A DNA stretch of 64,000 nucleotides from Pradoshia eiseniae (lineage in GTDB: Bacteria; Bacillota; Bacilli; Bacillales; Pradoshiaceae): NCBI RefSeq assembly GCF_002946355.1, contig NZ_PKOZ01000010.1:1-64000 (forward strand). Reading direction: 5' to 3'. Of this stretch, positions 33,480 to 43,671 are shown one piece after another. Below the pieces are notes generated by a model, which worked only from the letters and a program-made list of their open reading frames with translations, searched no databases and was not told where the DNA came from. Each line of letters starts with the position of its first letter. Within the stretch, counting starts at the first letter, position 1. Made by a program: the position numbers and the translations under genes.

Positions 33480-34094
33480 ATGACCAAAACCAATGAAGCC
33501 ACACAAAAAAGGCTGAACATGCACGAAGCCCTGAGAGCCGACATGCTGAGCCAATCGTACGTAGAGAAAAATTGCACGCTATCAGTGGTAAAAGCGAATA
33601 TTTATGCGCTCTTAATTACGCTGCCATTTATTATTCCTTTATATATCCTGTATTTAAGTATATGGGGAGAAACCATCTTTATAGTAGACTTGAAATCTAT
33701 GGGCATCTTCTTCGCTGCCATCTTTATCTCCATACTCATCCATGAAGCCATCCATGGGTTTACGTTTGCGGCTTTCTGTCAAAATGGGCTGAAGAGCATT
33801 CACTATGGCATACTCTGGAACAGTCTCACTCCCTATTGCCACTGCAGTGAACCGCTTAAGTTTAAACACTACATCACCGGCGGATTAATGCCTTTCATCA
33901 TTCTTGGACTAGGGATTACGAGTCTAGCGATCATCCTTGGCAATAGTTTTCTGCTCTTACTAGGTCTTTTAAATATTCTGGCAGCTGGCGGGGATTTGCT
34001 CATAGCTGTTTATCTGGTGAAATACCGAAATGCTGTGATTGTTGATCACCCGGATAAGATCGGATTTATCGCCTATCAACATAAAGAAGCCTAA
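33480..34094 (+). CDS. DUF3267 membrane protein, putative zinc metalloprotease
   Basis: ATG at 33480 with AAAGGA upstream; 204 residues. There are four hydrophobic segments (~37-60, 72-95, 130-155, 157-180). The second ends in HEAIHG (HExxH type, ~85), the expected zinc site of DUF3267 proteins. The C-terminal end VYLVKYRNAVIVDHPDKIGFIAYQ is the part that recurs, decayed, at five other places to the right. Function and substrate are unknown. It is followed by a strong bidirectional terminator and the remnant of a VOC gene, the same junction as at 51870. Confidence 0.8.
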   Translation: MTKTNEATQKRLNMHEALRADMLSQSYVEKNCTLSVVKANIYALLITLPFIIPLYILYLSIWGETIFIVDLKSMGIFFAAIFISILIHEAIHGFTFAAFCQNGLKSIHYGILWNSLTPYCHCSEPLKFKHYITGGLMPFIILGLGITSLAIILGNSFLLLLGLLNILAAGGDLLIAVYLVKYRNAVIVDHPDKIGFIAYQHKEA

Positions 34095-34125
34095 TCCATT
34101 AAGGACCAGGCTTCTTCTAATTTTT
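34080..34125. terminator. Terminator of the DUF3267 gene
   Basis: The stem AAGAAGCCT/AGGCTTCTT overlaps the stop codon and is followed by CTAATTTTTC. The same hairpin, with small changes, is carried by each DUF3267 shard. Confidence 0.8.
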
Positions 34126-34134
34126 CAAAGTCAA

Positions 34135-34220
34135 GTACCGTTTCACTCCCTGAGTCATCCTTTTAAAATGAATACCGCCCTAGCGTGATATCCACCGGTT
34201 CCCTCATTTGAAAGTGACAG
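34135..34220 (-). pseudogene. 3' shard of a VOC-family gene
   Basis: The segment matches 51895-51975 inside the intact VOC gene (TTCACTCCCTGAGTCATCC..., CCGGTTCCCTCATTTGAAAGTGACAGG) with many substitutions. Only the 3' end survives, and sequence similarity is lost before the GTPase gene at 34280. Confidence 0.6.
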
Positions 34221-34279
34221 GTACTCTCTCAATTCGACAAAAATTAAGGATAGACAAGCATACATCTCAAAACTCATAT

Positions 34280-35401
34280 CTAATTTTTCTCTTTTGAAAT
34301 GTTTTCTTCATACAATTCTTTCATCATTTTAGCAATTTGTTCATTATCATAACTTTTGCCTTGATACTCTGCTTCAGCTACTTTTGACATTACTTCTATA
34401 TAAGAAAAAGCTAAAGCAGTCGTTAATATTGATGCAGTAGAACCACTAATCATCCCGCCTGCAACAGTACCGACTCCTGGTATTAGTTTAAGTAAATTTG
34501 ATACGATATATCTTCCCAAAAACGTAGCTCCCCCACTGCCACCAATGGAAGCTACAATTCCACTTATTAATGATTTATCTAGGGAAACTCCAAATATTGC
34601 TGTTATGTGAGCCAACATCCCCACTTGCATAGGCACTAATATTGCTGCATCAGAAAATGGGATTGGTGTAAATCCAGCCCCAAAACTACCGGCAATATAA
34701 CTAGTCGACCAAACCCTTGCTTCTCTTACTTTTCTTTCTATATCAACTTTCTGAGCATTATTAAAAGACTTTTTTACCGCTTCAGGTAAGATCTCATATG
34801 TTTTTCCGACTAACTCTTTCAGTCCGTATGAAGGAATAGTTATATCTTTCGTTATTTTAAACGGCTGGGCTAAAACTGTTTGAACGCCCCTTACATTGAG
34901 ATTCATTTCCTCAATGACCTTCTTAAATTCAAGAGCACTTTCACCATAACTTTGCGTCAATACAAGAATTACTGGTACTTTTGCAGCTAATGAATTAATT
35001 AATTCTATTTCTGATTCTTCAATTCTATTTGAATTTGCATTTATACAGTACCATATTGCATGAATATATTCTTTTTCATCTTGATTTAAATATAACTCAT
35101 CAATTTTACCATTAATTTCATTAATAATTTCTTCTTGGATTTCCTCTTTTAACTCTAACCCTTTAGTATCGTATATACAAAGAGGTATTCCGCTTTTTGT
35201 AATCTTTCTTAGACGTTGAGTTACTGGTCGTCCAACACCGGTTTCTGCTAGATTTTCTCTAAAAACATTATTAATTAGCGTACTTTTTCCTATTCCTGTT
35301 TTACCAATTATCATAATAGTAACTGGCATTAGCTTATTTATTTCTTCCTTAGTCTTATTAAAAATATCGTTAATAATATCATTAGCACCATGTGTAGCCA
35401 T
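34280..35401 (-). CDS. Era/IRG-like GTPase with DUF697-type membrane tail
   Basis: ATG at 35401 after GAGGTG; 373 residues. The G domain has G1 GKTGIGKST (~33), G3 DTKGLE (~80) and a G4 position reading LVLTQSYGE (~150) instead of NKxD. The C-terminal half carries glycine-rich hydrophobic hairpins (SYIAGSFGAGFTPIPFSDAAILVP, LKLIPGVGTVAGGMISGSTA), typical of DUF697 proteins that sit at membranes. The role is unknown; relatives occur singly and in conflict islands. It lies between a VOC shard and an EamA shard, so it was probably inserted into the older gene order. Confidence 0.75.
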   Translation of the reverse strand: MATHGANDIINDIFNKTKEEINKLMPVTIMIIGKTGIGKSTLINNVFRENLAETGVGRPVTQRLRKITKSGIPLCIYDTKGLELKEEIQEEIINEINGKIDELYLNQDEKEYIHAIWYCINANSNRIEESEIELINSLAAKVPVILVLTQSYGESALEFKKVIEEMNLNVRGVQTVLAQPFKITKDITIPSYGLKELVGKTYEILPEAVKKSFNNAQKVDIERKVREARVWSTSYIAGSFGAGFTPIPFSDAAILVPMQVGMLAHITAIFGVSLDKSLISGIVASIGGSGGATFLGRYIVSNLLKLIPGVGTVAGGMISGSTASILTTALAFSYIEVMSKVAEAEYQGKSYDNEQIAKMMKELYEENISKEKN

Positions 35402-35638
35402 AATAGCACCTCATTTTTTTATCTTTATAATGATATTCTCTTCTACTTCTTTAGATAGACCAAGTAGGTATATTATCCTAATAACTTAATTTTCTTTTAA
35501 ATTATCTTATTAGTCAATATTCCCGAGAAATATCAATACTACTTTTTTAACTCTACTAATGAATAAGAAAGCAATAACTATAGTTGCTATGTAGTGATTG
35601 GAAATCGACACCGCTCCCTCTGTTATCTCTCATCTCCA

Positions 35639-35690
35639 CATAGAAGAATTGTCCAGCTGTTTCCAAAATGGCAGCCGTCACCCTTCTGGT
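35639..35690 (-). pseudogene. Shard of the EamA transporter gene
   Basis: ACATAGAAGAATTG, then CAGCTGTTTCCAAAATGGC with GCCGT, matches 39850-39895 inside the EamA gene. About 45 bp are recognisable. It lies upstream of gdhA. Confidence 0.55.
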
Positions 35691-35735
35691 ATGACAGGCT
35701 ATATATTAATTTCTATAGATTGAAATATCAGATAA

Positions 35736-37196
<1,461 letters not shown>

Positions 37197-37343
37197 CATG
37201 CATTTCATTCTATCAGATCTTATCAAGGCCTCGCCCCTAATTATCGTATCATGTTCTGATAGGAACTTCGGAGAGTATAAAAATATATGCCAATAGTCTT
37301 TATCCAAAATTATTTCAATAACTATACAAGATAAGATGAATAC

Positions 37344-37379
37344 AAAAAGGATGTCTCTTAAAGCCAGACATCCTTTTTG
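37344..37379 (+). terminator. Terminator of gdhA
   Basis: The stem AAAAAGGATGTCT/AGACATCCTTTTT with an 8-base loop lies 150 bp after the stop codon and works in both directions. Confidence 0.8.
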
Positions 37380-37404
37380 CTTGATTTATCTTCCTTAAGA
37401 ATGA

Positions 37405-37530
37405 CGCAGCTGATTGCTGTTTATGTGTTGAAATACAGATTCGCCGTGAATATTGCCCCCTACTGACCTTGGGTTTACCGCATACATACAAAAAGACGCC
37501 TTATTCCTTTGGGAACTGCGTCTTTCCTTT
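37405..37530 (+). pseudogene. DUF3267 3'-end shard 1
   Basis: GCTGATTGCTGTTTATGTGT to the hairpin AAAGACGCC/GCGTCTTT corresponds to the last ~35 codons and terminator of the DUF3267 gene at 33480 (LLIAVYLVKYRNAVI...). Frames are broken. It lies between gdhA and the convergent lipoprotein gene. Confidence 0.7.
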
Positions 37531-37582
37531 ATACCTTACTCAATGATCACTATATTACTTATCAATAAGCATCTTTCTATCC

Positions 37583-38530
37583 TTAATTAATATAAAAACT
37601 TGCTATTCCTCCATGTTCTGCTGTATTTATTTCTAAATGTTTTCCATTATCAAGAGGAATGCTTATATCCATAGTTTCTGAGAAGTTTTTATTAAAGTCT
37701 TCAATGTCTTCAGATGTACCGATCATTTCTATAATGGTTTCAATAACTAGTTTTGTATCATCACTAATATCTTTAGTAATATCAACCCAAGGATCATATG
37801 TAACAGCTTCAATTCCAACTTCTGAATTGCTTACCTCGATATCTACTGAATTCTCATATTCACTATCCCATTCATCCATAGCATACTTTATACCTACTGA
37901 ATAGATAGTTGTGTATCCATTATCTTCCTTGCCTAATAATTTTACATTTACGCCTTCCTTTTTATTAATCATCGCTATTAAATCATTAATCATGGATTCA
38001 TTGTCTTTATAATTATCTTCCATGCTATCTATATCTATCTTAGGAGTAATGTTCATATAGCCATAGGTATCATTGTATTGCTCTTTTTCAATTTCTATAT
38101 CTTTATTTTGTTCAATCTTATCGGCATTAAAATCATCGACAAGCGATTCACCCATTTTTAATTTCTCAGCTAGTTCTAGATATGATAACAAATACTTATC
38201 TGCTGTATTACCGTCATACTCTAATTTTGTGACCTCACCACTTGCTCTATTAACGTTTATGGCATAGAAATTTGTGTCACCATTGTCGCCTGGTACGTAA
38301 TAGGTGTATCGGTCTGTTCCATCTCCATTATCGAGGATGTTATCGGATTCGCCTTTCATTTTTTTCATTTCAGCTTTAAATATTTCTAGCGGTGTTTTTT
38401 CTTTTTCTTCTTGCTCTTGCTTAGGCTCGGTCTTTTCACTAGCCTTACTTTCCGACCCAGCATCTGCACTACATCCAACTAATCCAATCAATAAAAGCAT
38501 CGCCATAAAAATACTCATCAGTTTTTTCAT
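37583..38530 (-). CDS. Secreted lipoprotein of unknown function (315 aa)
   Basis: ATG at 38530 with a GGAGCG-type site upstream. The signal peptide (KKLMSIFMAMLLLIGLVGC) has a lipobox with Cys20. The mature part is acidic and begins with a Ser/Glu/Lys-rich linker. It then contains two domains of beta-rich character, with repeats of an acidic, Asn-rich pattern (DNGDGTDRYTYYVPGDNGDT; KEDNGYTTIYSVGIKYAMDE). The family is not recognised. It is a single-gene transcript between two DUF3267 shards. Confidence 0.65.
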   Translation of the reverse strand: MKKLMSIFMAMLLLIGLVGCSADAGSESKASEKTEPKQEQEEKEKTPLEIFKAEMKKMKGESDNILDNGDGTDRYTYYVPGDNGDTNFYAINVNRASGEVTKLEYDGNTADKYLLSYLELAEKLKMGESLVDDFNADKIEQNKDIEIEKEQYNDTYGYMNITPKIDIDSMEDNYKDNESMINDLIAMINKKEGVNVKLLGKEDNGYTTIYSVGIKYAMDEWDSEYENSVDIEVSNSEVGIEAVTYDPWVDITKDISDDTKLVIETIIEMIGTSEDIEDFNKNFSETMDISIPLDNGKHLEINTAEHGGIASFYIN

Positions 38531-39071
38531 TAGAAAACGCTCCTTTGGTAGATTTTTTTATATAATCGAGGTAACAATTATATAAATATAGTTTTATATA
38601 TACCACAATGAAACGATTCTCCAAACCTATTATAAAGTATGGTTTAATTTGTTTTTCCCCAGAAACAATATCTACGAATAGATTTATTTAAGATGGAAAA
38701 AGTCCTTATCCCCTTGCTTTCATTTCGTTTTCATAACAGATACCATTATATGATTAATCCAGTTTTATATCTGATTAGCATAGCTAGAATAACAATTACA
38801 AACACCTCTAGTAACTAAATGGCTGTTTCTTCTTGAATCAAATTGTAGCTTTTTATAAATACAAGCAATTTGATAAAGCTGTTATTTAAATAGGTAGTAA
38901 AGTATCTAATTGAAAAGTAGAACCAAAGGGATTACTTTTCATGTGGCGAGGATTTTTCGGGTTCATAAATACATAAGCATCTGTTTGAAAATCATCACTT
39001 TTTGGGTATAAATTATTGCGTGATAATTTTTTGCTTTGTTATTAATCAACTACACAGGAGGTAGATCAATC
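38531..39071. other. Non-coding stretch
   Basis: About 540 bp of AT-rich DNA with no supported gene. It should hold the promoters of the divergent lipoprotein gene and the 121-aa gene, but no convincing promoter was singled out. Confidence 0.4.
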
Positions 39072-39437
39072 ATGATGAAAAAAATATTACAGGATAAACA
39101 AATGAAAGTGTTAGCAGTGGTTGCATTATTGGCTTTGGCATTCTTAGTATTTAAGCTCTTTACATTTGATAGATCTATTGAAGCATTGGAAGGTAAATTT
39201 GAAAAAATAACAGAATCAAATTGGAAAGTCACAGATGAATACGAAGAAGAAGAATACTATATCGTTGAATTAACAGATATTGAACATTTTACAGTATTCG
39301 ATTTCGAGTTTCCGTTAAATGATGAAAATCGTGAAGAATGCGTTGGCTACAGATACAACGATGCATTGCTAACCAATCGCCAAATGGATGAATTACTAGA
39401 AACAATTGAACAACATTATGGCTGTGAATATAATTAA
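39072..39437 (+). CDS. Small membrane-anchored protein (121 aa)
   Basis: ATG at 39072 follows AGGAGGT at 8 bp; the frame runs on upstream to 39036 without a site. One N-terminal membrane segment (VLAVVALLALAFLVFKLFTF) is followed by a ~90-residue extracellular acidic domain (WKVTDEYEEEEYYIVELTD, then EECVGYRYNDALLTNRQMDEL). The two cysteines could form a disulfide. The family is not recognised. It is a single gene, followed by a DUF3267 shard. Confidence 0.6.
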   Translation: MMKKILQDKQMKVLAVVALLALAFLVFKLFTFDRSIEALEGKFEKITESNWKVTDEYEEEEYYIVELTDIEHFTVFDFEFPLNDENREECVGYRYNDALLTNRQMDELLETIEQHYGCEYN

Positions 39438-39504
39438 CATTAAGCGATGCTAGGGTGGATAGCTCTCTATTGTGTGGAGGAATAATAATTGCATGAAGGG
39501 GGAA

Positions 39505-39640
39505 AAACTTGCTGATTGCTGTTTATCTGCTGAAATATCGAAATGCCGTGATTATAGACCACACTACTGACCATGGTTTTACCGCCTACATAAGAAAAGA
39601 CGCCCGATCCCTTTAGGAACTGGCGTCTTTCCTTCATACC
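39505..39640 (+). pseudogene. DUF3267 3'-end shard 2
   Basis: TTGCTGATTGCTGTTTATCT through AAATATCGAAATGCCGTGAT to the hairpin AAAGACGCC/GGCGTCTTT parallels the intact gene end at 34000-34110. Only the last ~35 codons are present and the 5' part is absent. Confidence 0.75.
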
Positions 39641-39669
39641 TTACTCATTTCCTTCAATGCAGCAGTACT

Positions 39670-40578
39670 CTACAGCTCTTCCGCAAATCCCAGTATGGCA
39701 ATACCAATCATAACGATGGTGATAACCAGGTATTGCTGTTTGTTCAGTTTTTCTTTTAAGAATATACGAGATAATATGACAGATACGATGCTATAGGATG
39801 CGATTAATGGGGCAGAAATGACGGCATTCCCCGTCATCGCAAAGACATAGAAGAATTGACCAGCTGTTTCCAAAATGGCGGCCGTTGCCCTTACAGGCTC
39901 TTTAAGAACATTAAACCGTTGTTTTTTCACAAATTTAATATAAATAAAGCAGACAATGGCAACGATAAACCAGGTAAACTCGTAGGCTAAAAGGGCCGCA
40001 TCCGCGCTCATCAACTTGAGCTCATCAAGATAAATTCCATCAGCCAACGTTCCTAGTGCATCAAAGATGGCATAAAGAATCGGGAATGTTATCGCTAATA
40101 CCCCAATTTGATACTTCGGATCGACACTCACATTATCTGCCTTCAGGATAGCCGTTTGTGCCCTCTTTTCAAGCACACCCAATCCGATAACCCCGCCCGT
40201 AATCAGGACAAGTCCTGCAATTGTGAGCCAATGAACGGACTGCGGAAAGAGAATGACTAGCAAAATGGCCGTAATCGCACCGGAGGAATTTTGGACCGGG
40301 GAGGAAATCGATAATTCCAAATACCGTAAACCAAAATAGCCAATGACCATCGAACTTATGTATAAAGCAGAAACAGGTAAGTATTTAATCATATCCATCA
40401 GATTAAACGATACCTCGTTAAATAGCATGTAACCTATACCATGAATACCCATAACCAAACCAACCATGACGGAAACCTTTAAATGGCTTAGTTTATCATC
40501 GGCATCCGATCCTTTTTTATAAAACAGATCGGCACAGCCCCATGCTAAAGTAGTCAATAAGGCAAACAAAAACCACAT
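39670..40578 (-). CDS. EamA/DMT-family transporter
   Basis: 302 residues starting ATG 40578. Ten hydrophobic helices in two EamA halves, each with the usual small-residue-rich ends (MWFLFALLTTLAWGCADLFYKKG, SSPVQNSSGAITAILLV in the first; SAPLIASYSIVSVILSRIFLKEKLNKQQY in the second). Such transporters export or import metabolites; the substrate cannot be read. The start codon is followed by a normal N terminus, but only a weak ribosome binding site (AAAGGAG ~10 bp upstream) is seen. A small shard of this gene lies at 35639. Confidence 0.8.
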   Translation of the reverse strand: MWFLFALLTTLAWGCADLFYKKGSDADDKLSHLKVSVMVGLVMGIHGIGYMLFNEVSFNLMDMIKYLPVSALYISSMVIGYFGLRYLELSISSPVQNSSGAITAILLVILFPQSVHWLTIAGLVLITGGVIGLGVLEKRAQTAILKADNVSVDPKYQIGVLAITFPILYAIFDALGTLADGIYLDELKLMSADAALLAYEFTWFIVAIVCFIYIKFVKKQRFNVLKEPVRATAAILETAGQFFYVFAMTGNAVISAPLIASYSIVSVILSRIFLKEKLNKQQYLVITIVMIGIAILGFAEEL

Positions 40579-40781
40579 AGCATTTAAGACTCCTTTTACA
40601 TTTTTTATTTCTTCATCAAATTTTCATAATGGATTCGAAAAAATCACAGAAAATAACTATACCATATATTATTTAAAAATAACATTCTACACACTGAAAA
40701 ATTTTTGAGGTAAATCGATAGTTTTCAACCTTCCAAGCAATTCGACACTTTACTATTTCATTATATTTGTTGAAGTAGATT

Positions 40782-40932
40782 GGTTGTTCCGGTGATGGCC
40801 TTAGCTGATTTCATCTGATGGATGAAGGCTCGATTTCATCGACATGGCCGAAAATTGATTACCCTACCAATCTTGCATTTATCGCCTATCAGCGAAAAGA
40901 AGCCTGATTCCTTTTAGGACAGGCTTCTTGTT
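40782..40932. pseudogene. mcrC shard joined to DUF3267 3'-end shard 3
   Basis: 40782-40856 matches mcrC at 30486-30567 (TTGGTTGTTCCG, TTCATCGACATGGCCGAAA). It runs directly into 40865-40932, which matches the end of the DUF3267 gene (GCATTTATCGCCTATCAGCG and hairpin AAGAAGCCT/AGGCTTCTT). The join of two fragments that are 4 kb apart in the intact locus shows a past recombination or deletion. Confidence 0.7.
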
Positions 40933-40992
40933 ATCAAAGATGATTCTCTATCTCTATCTACTCGTAACTGTATTCTCTGAAGGCACTCTTTC

Positions 40993-42288
40993 CTATACGA
41001 TAAACGCAAAGTATAAAAGGAATAGCAGACAAAGCATATACATAATTGGCGAAACCTCTTTATGACGCTTTTGTGCTGCTAAACAAATCGGATAAAGAAC
41101 AAACCCTAATCCAATCCCGATGGCCACACTTGACGTTAGAGGCATCATGATAATGGTTAAAAAGGATGGAATAACAATCTCTAACTTCGTCCAGTTTATT
41201 TTACGAATTTCCATGGCCATCAATGCCCCTACAATAATTAAGGCAGCTGATGTCACCTCAACCGAAATAACGTTAATAATTGGTGAAAAGAACAAAGCAA
41301 CGACAAAGCAAGCGGCAATTACGACGGACGTGAAGCCAGTTTTTCCTCCGACAGCAATCCCAGCAGAAGATTCAACACTTGTAGCAGGTGTCGATGTACC
41401 TAAAACAGCGCCAATGACACCAGCAGCGGAATCAGCAAGCAATCCTTTTCCGATGTCAGGAATCTCATTATCTTTCATCATTCCTGCTTGGCTAGTTAAT
41501 CCAATTAAGGCTCCAGCTGTATCAAAAAAGGCAACGATTAAAAACGTAAAGATAACGGTCAGTACTTGCGGGGTGAAAATTTCATCTAAATGGCCAAATA
41601 CAACCCCAAATGTTGGTTCAATGCTTGGGATACTTCCCACAATCGAGGAAGGAATATCGATTAATCCGGCAATCATCCCAATAATCGTTGTGATTACCAT
41701 TCCGTAGAAAATTCCGCCGCTGATGCCACGTACTAACATAATGATGGTCAGAATCAAACCAATAATAGCTAGCAGCGTCGTCGGTGAAGTTAAATCTCCA
41801 ATAGAAACAAATGTATCTGGATTCCCGATAACGATTCCACCATTTTTTAACCCGATAAAGGTGATGAAGAATCCAATTCCAGAAGCGATAGCATATTTTA
41901 AATCTAGTGGAATGACATTAATAATCTTCTCGCGGATTTTCATTAAACTTAGCAGCATAAAAATAATTCCAGCCACAAAAACACCCGTTAATGTGACCTG
42001 CCACTCAATGCCCATGCCAATACATACCGAAAAAGTGAAGAATGAATTCAATCCCATACTAGGGGCAATGGCAATCGGGAAGTTCGCAAGTAAACCGATA
42101 AGTAATGTACCGATAATCGCCGTAAGCGCTGTTGCCGTGAACACAGCCCCTTGATCCATCCCAGATTGACTCAGGATAAGCGGATTAACGACTAATATAT
42201 AGGCGATAGATAAAAAGGTCGTTATTCCTGCAAGCGTTTCCTGTTTATAGGAAGTATTCCGTTCTGTAAATCTAAAAAAGTTTTTCAT
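40993..42288 (-). CDS. pbuG: Hypoxanthine/guanine permease, NCS2 family
   Basis: 431 residues; ATG at 42288 after AGGAGA. Fourteen-helix purine permease of the AzgA/PbuG group, with family motifs ITTFLSIAYILVVNP, SMGLNSFFTFSVCIGMG, FFDTAGALIGLTSQAG and the ACFVVALFFSPI region. It brings guanine or hypoxanthine in with protons. Its leader carries a guanine-type purine riboswitch and an intrinsic terminator, so excess purine should shut it off, which supports a purine substrate. In B. subtilis pbuG lies some distance downstream of groEL, the presumed att target here. The paralogue PbuO cannot be excluded. Confidence 0.88.
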   Translation of the reverse strand: MKNFFRFTERNTSYKQETLAGITTFLSIAYILVVNPLILSQSGMDQGAVFTATALTAIIGTLLIGLLANFPIAIAPSMGLNSFFTFSVCIGMGIEWQVTLTGVFVAGIIFMLLSLMKIREKIINVIPLDLKYAIASGIGFFITFIGLKNGGIVIGNPDTFVSIGDLTSPTTLLAIIGLILTIIMLVRGISGGIFYGMVITTIIGMIAGLIDIPSSIVGSIPSIEPTFGVVFGHLDEIFTPQVLTVIFTFLIVAFFDTAGALIGLTSQAGMMKDNEIPDIGKGLLADSAAGVIGAVLGTSTPATSVESSAGIAVGGKTGFTSVVIAACFVVALFFSPIINVISVEVTSAALIIVGALMAMEIRKINWTKLEIVIPSFLTIIMMPLTSSVAIGIGLGFVLYPICLAAQKRHKEVSPIMYMLCLLFLLYFAFIV

Positions 42289-42345
42289 GATGTAATCTCC
42301 TATTTGCTAGATTAATAATTAAAAAGAATATTTTCCCCTAAATAC

Positions 42346-42376
42346 AAAAAAACTTTGACACTATTTGGCCAAAGCT
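42346..42376 (-). terminator. Riboswitch-controlled terminator upstream of pbuG
   Basis: On the minus strand the stem CTTTGGC/GTCAAAG with an 8-base loop is followed by TTTTTTT. It lies between the purine aptamer and the start codon, as expected for transcription attenuation. Confidence 0.75.
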
Positions 42377-42425
42377 TTCTACAAAACGGAATAAAAACAT
42401 CATAAAAATATTATAATGTCCCATT

Positions 42426-42494
42426 CCTTGTAGACAAGCTATTTAATGGTAGCTGGTAGAAACATTCAAGCCATATTCTTGAATTTATACAAGG
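42426..42494 (-). promoter_or_regulatory. Guanine-type purine riboswitch aptamer
   Basis: On the minus strand: P1 CCTTGTA/TACAAGG, P2 TTCAAG/CTTGAA with loop AATATGG, J2/3 TGTTTCTACC, P3 AGCTA/TAGCT, J3/1 TGTC. The base equivalent to position 74 is C, as in guanine-sensing members (U in adenine-sensing ones). It precedes the purine permease gene and its attenuator. Confidence 0.9.
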
Positions 42495-42784
42495 TATATC
42501 TATTCAATTTTAATTAGTAAAAAAATAATATGAAAATAATAACAAGCTAAATTTAAATTGTCAAATAGAATAACCTGAAATTGTTACTGTGTAAATGCAA
42601 TGCTAGAATGTCATTACTCAATGAGATTTTACACTGTTTCTCCATCAACTTACTACTTTAGTAAAATAGATGGTTTCTTTACATTCAAATTTCAAAAGAG
42701 TTCATTAAAAGCACTTAAATAAAATGACCTGTATTCCCTACCACTTTTTTAAATTTTTTGATGAAATATTTGAACCCGAATGTG

Positions 42785-42862
42785 ATATTGACACCCCAGT
42801 GGGTTTGTCACCTATCAACGAAAAGAAGCCTGATTCCATTAGGAACAGGCTTCTGGTTATCC
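42785..42862. pseudogene. DUF3267 3'-end shard 4
   Basis: TTGTCACCTATCAACGAAAA and the hairpin AAGAAGCCT/CAGGCTTCT match the last ~12 codons and terminator of the DUF3267 gene. The rest of 42495-43076 shows no gene. A further palindromic stretch, CCAGATGG/CCATCTGG, lies at 42919-42941. Confidence 0.65.
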
Positions 42863-43076
42863 TATTTCTAACTTGCCCCCCTCTCATATGACCAATACGA
42901 ACATCTGCAATACCAAGGCCAGATGGAATGTACCATCTGGCCTTGTATTCCGGTATGATGATATTATTTTTTCTGTAAGTAGACACTCAATCAAAGGTAA
43001 TTAGTTAAATCAAACCTATTCTCAGCTTCTCCCATTTCTATCTCCTCTTTGACATTCTCAACTACAATAATAGTTT

Positions 43077-43643
43077 TCAATCATCGATATCATATTCTTG
43101 CCAATGAATCCAATGTGTATTAGGAGTTCCTAAGTCCATTTTTTCATTGTTCGATGTAAGAAATTGTGCGAAATAATGAAATGATGGGCTTTCACTAGGA
43201 AGTGATAAGTAGTCTGGATACTCCCATTCCTCGGTCTCATAGTAATCTAATATATTAAGGGCTATATTAAATTCTTTTAGTACGCCATCCGGAGATAACC
43301 ATATTCCTTTTTTGAATTCTTCATCTTGTATAAGTTCTCTTAAAGCTTGAGTTAAATAAGTTTCTTGTTTTGTAAGATTCTTGATGTCTAGATTTACATT
43401 TACATTCTGGTATTTATTTTTTAGAATGTTACCGTAAATATCCAATGACAAAAATGGTCCTTCTTCATCATTAAATAATGTTTGTATGCAAATCAACCAC
43501 CCATTATTTTGTAGCTTAATTACCGAACATTTACTAGAAATATAATCCAATTCATTATATTCAAATACGGGTCTATTCATTTTACCAAATTGTTCATCTA
43601 AAACATTTAGAATATTTGTTTTTTCTTTTATTTTATCCTCCAT
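43077..43643 (-). CDS. Candidate immunity protein 2 of the WapA locus
   Basis: ATG at 43643 follows AAAAGGAGG; 188 residues. It is paralogous to the preceding 232-aa protein: the shared ends TPNTHWIHWQEYD and NPNTNWEHWSKYD, the N-terminal ILNVLDEQF/ILSTLDKRY and the block GPFLSLDIYGN/GPQIAVYYIGN line up. The family is small, acidic and alpha/beta, with no signal peptide. Placement directly downstream of a polymorphic toxin gene is typical of immunity genes. A second immunity gene often protects against a related toxin variant. The family was not identified. Confidence 0.6.
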   Translation of the reverse strand: MEDKIKEKTNILNVLDEQFGKMNRPVFEYNELDYISSKCSVIKLQNNGWLICIQTLFNDEEGPFLSLDIYGNILKNKYQNVNVNLDIKNLTKQETYLTQALRELIQDEEFKKGIWLSPDGVLKEFNIALNILDYYETEEWEYPDYLSLPSESPSFHYFAQFLTSNNEKMDLGTPNTHWIHWQEYDIDD

Positions 43644-43671
43644 TTAGAATATGTCCTCCTTTTCTCAAATG

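Noticed and set aside
33780-34094. Frameshift in the DUF3267 gene
   Set aside because: The gene reads through in one frame to a normal end; only the distant shards are broken.
41120-42154. Long plus-strand frames of 195 and 143 aa
   Set aside because: They are antisense shadows of the purine permease gene.
42738-42986. 82-aa frame on the minus strand
   Set aside because: It spans a DUF3267 terminator shard and a palindrome, has no ribosome binding site and no protein-like pattern.
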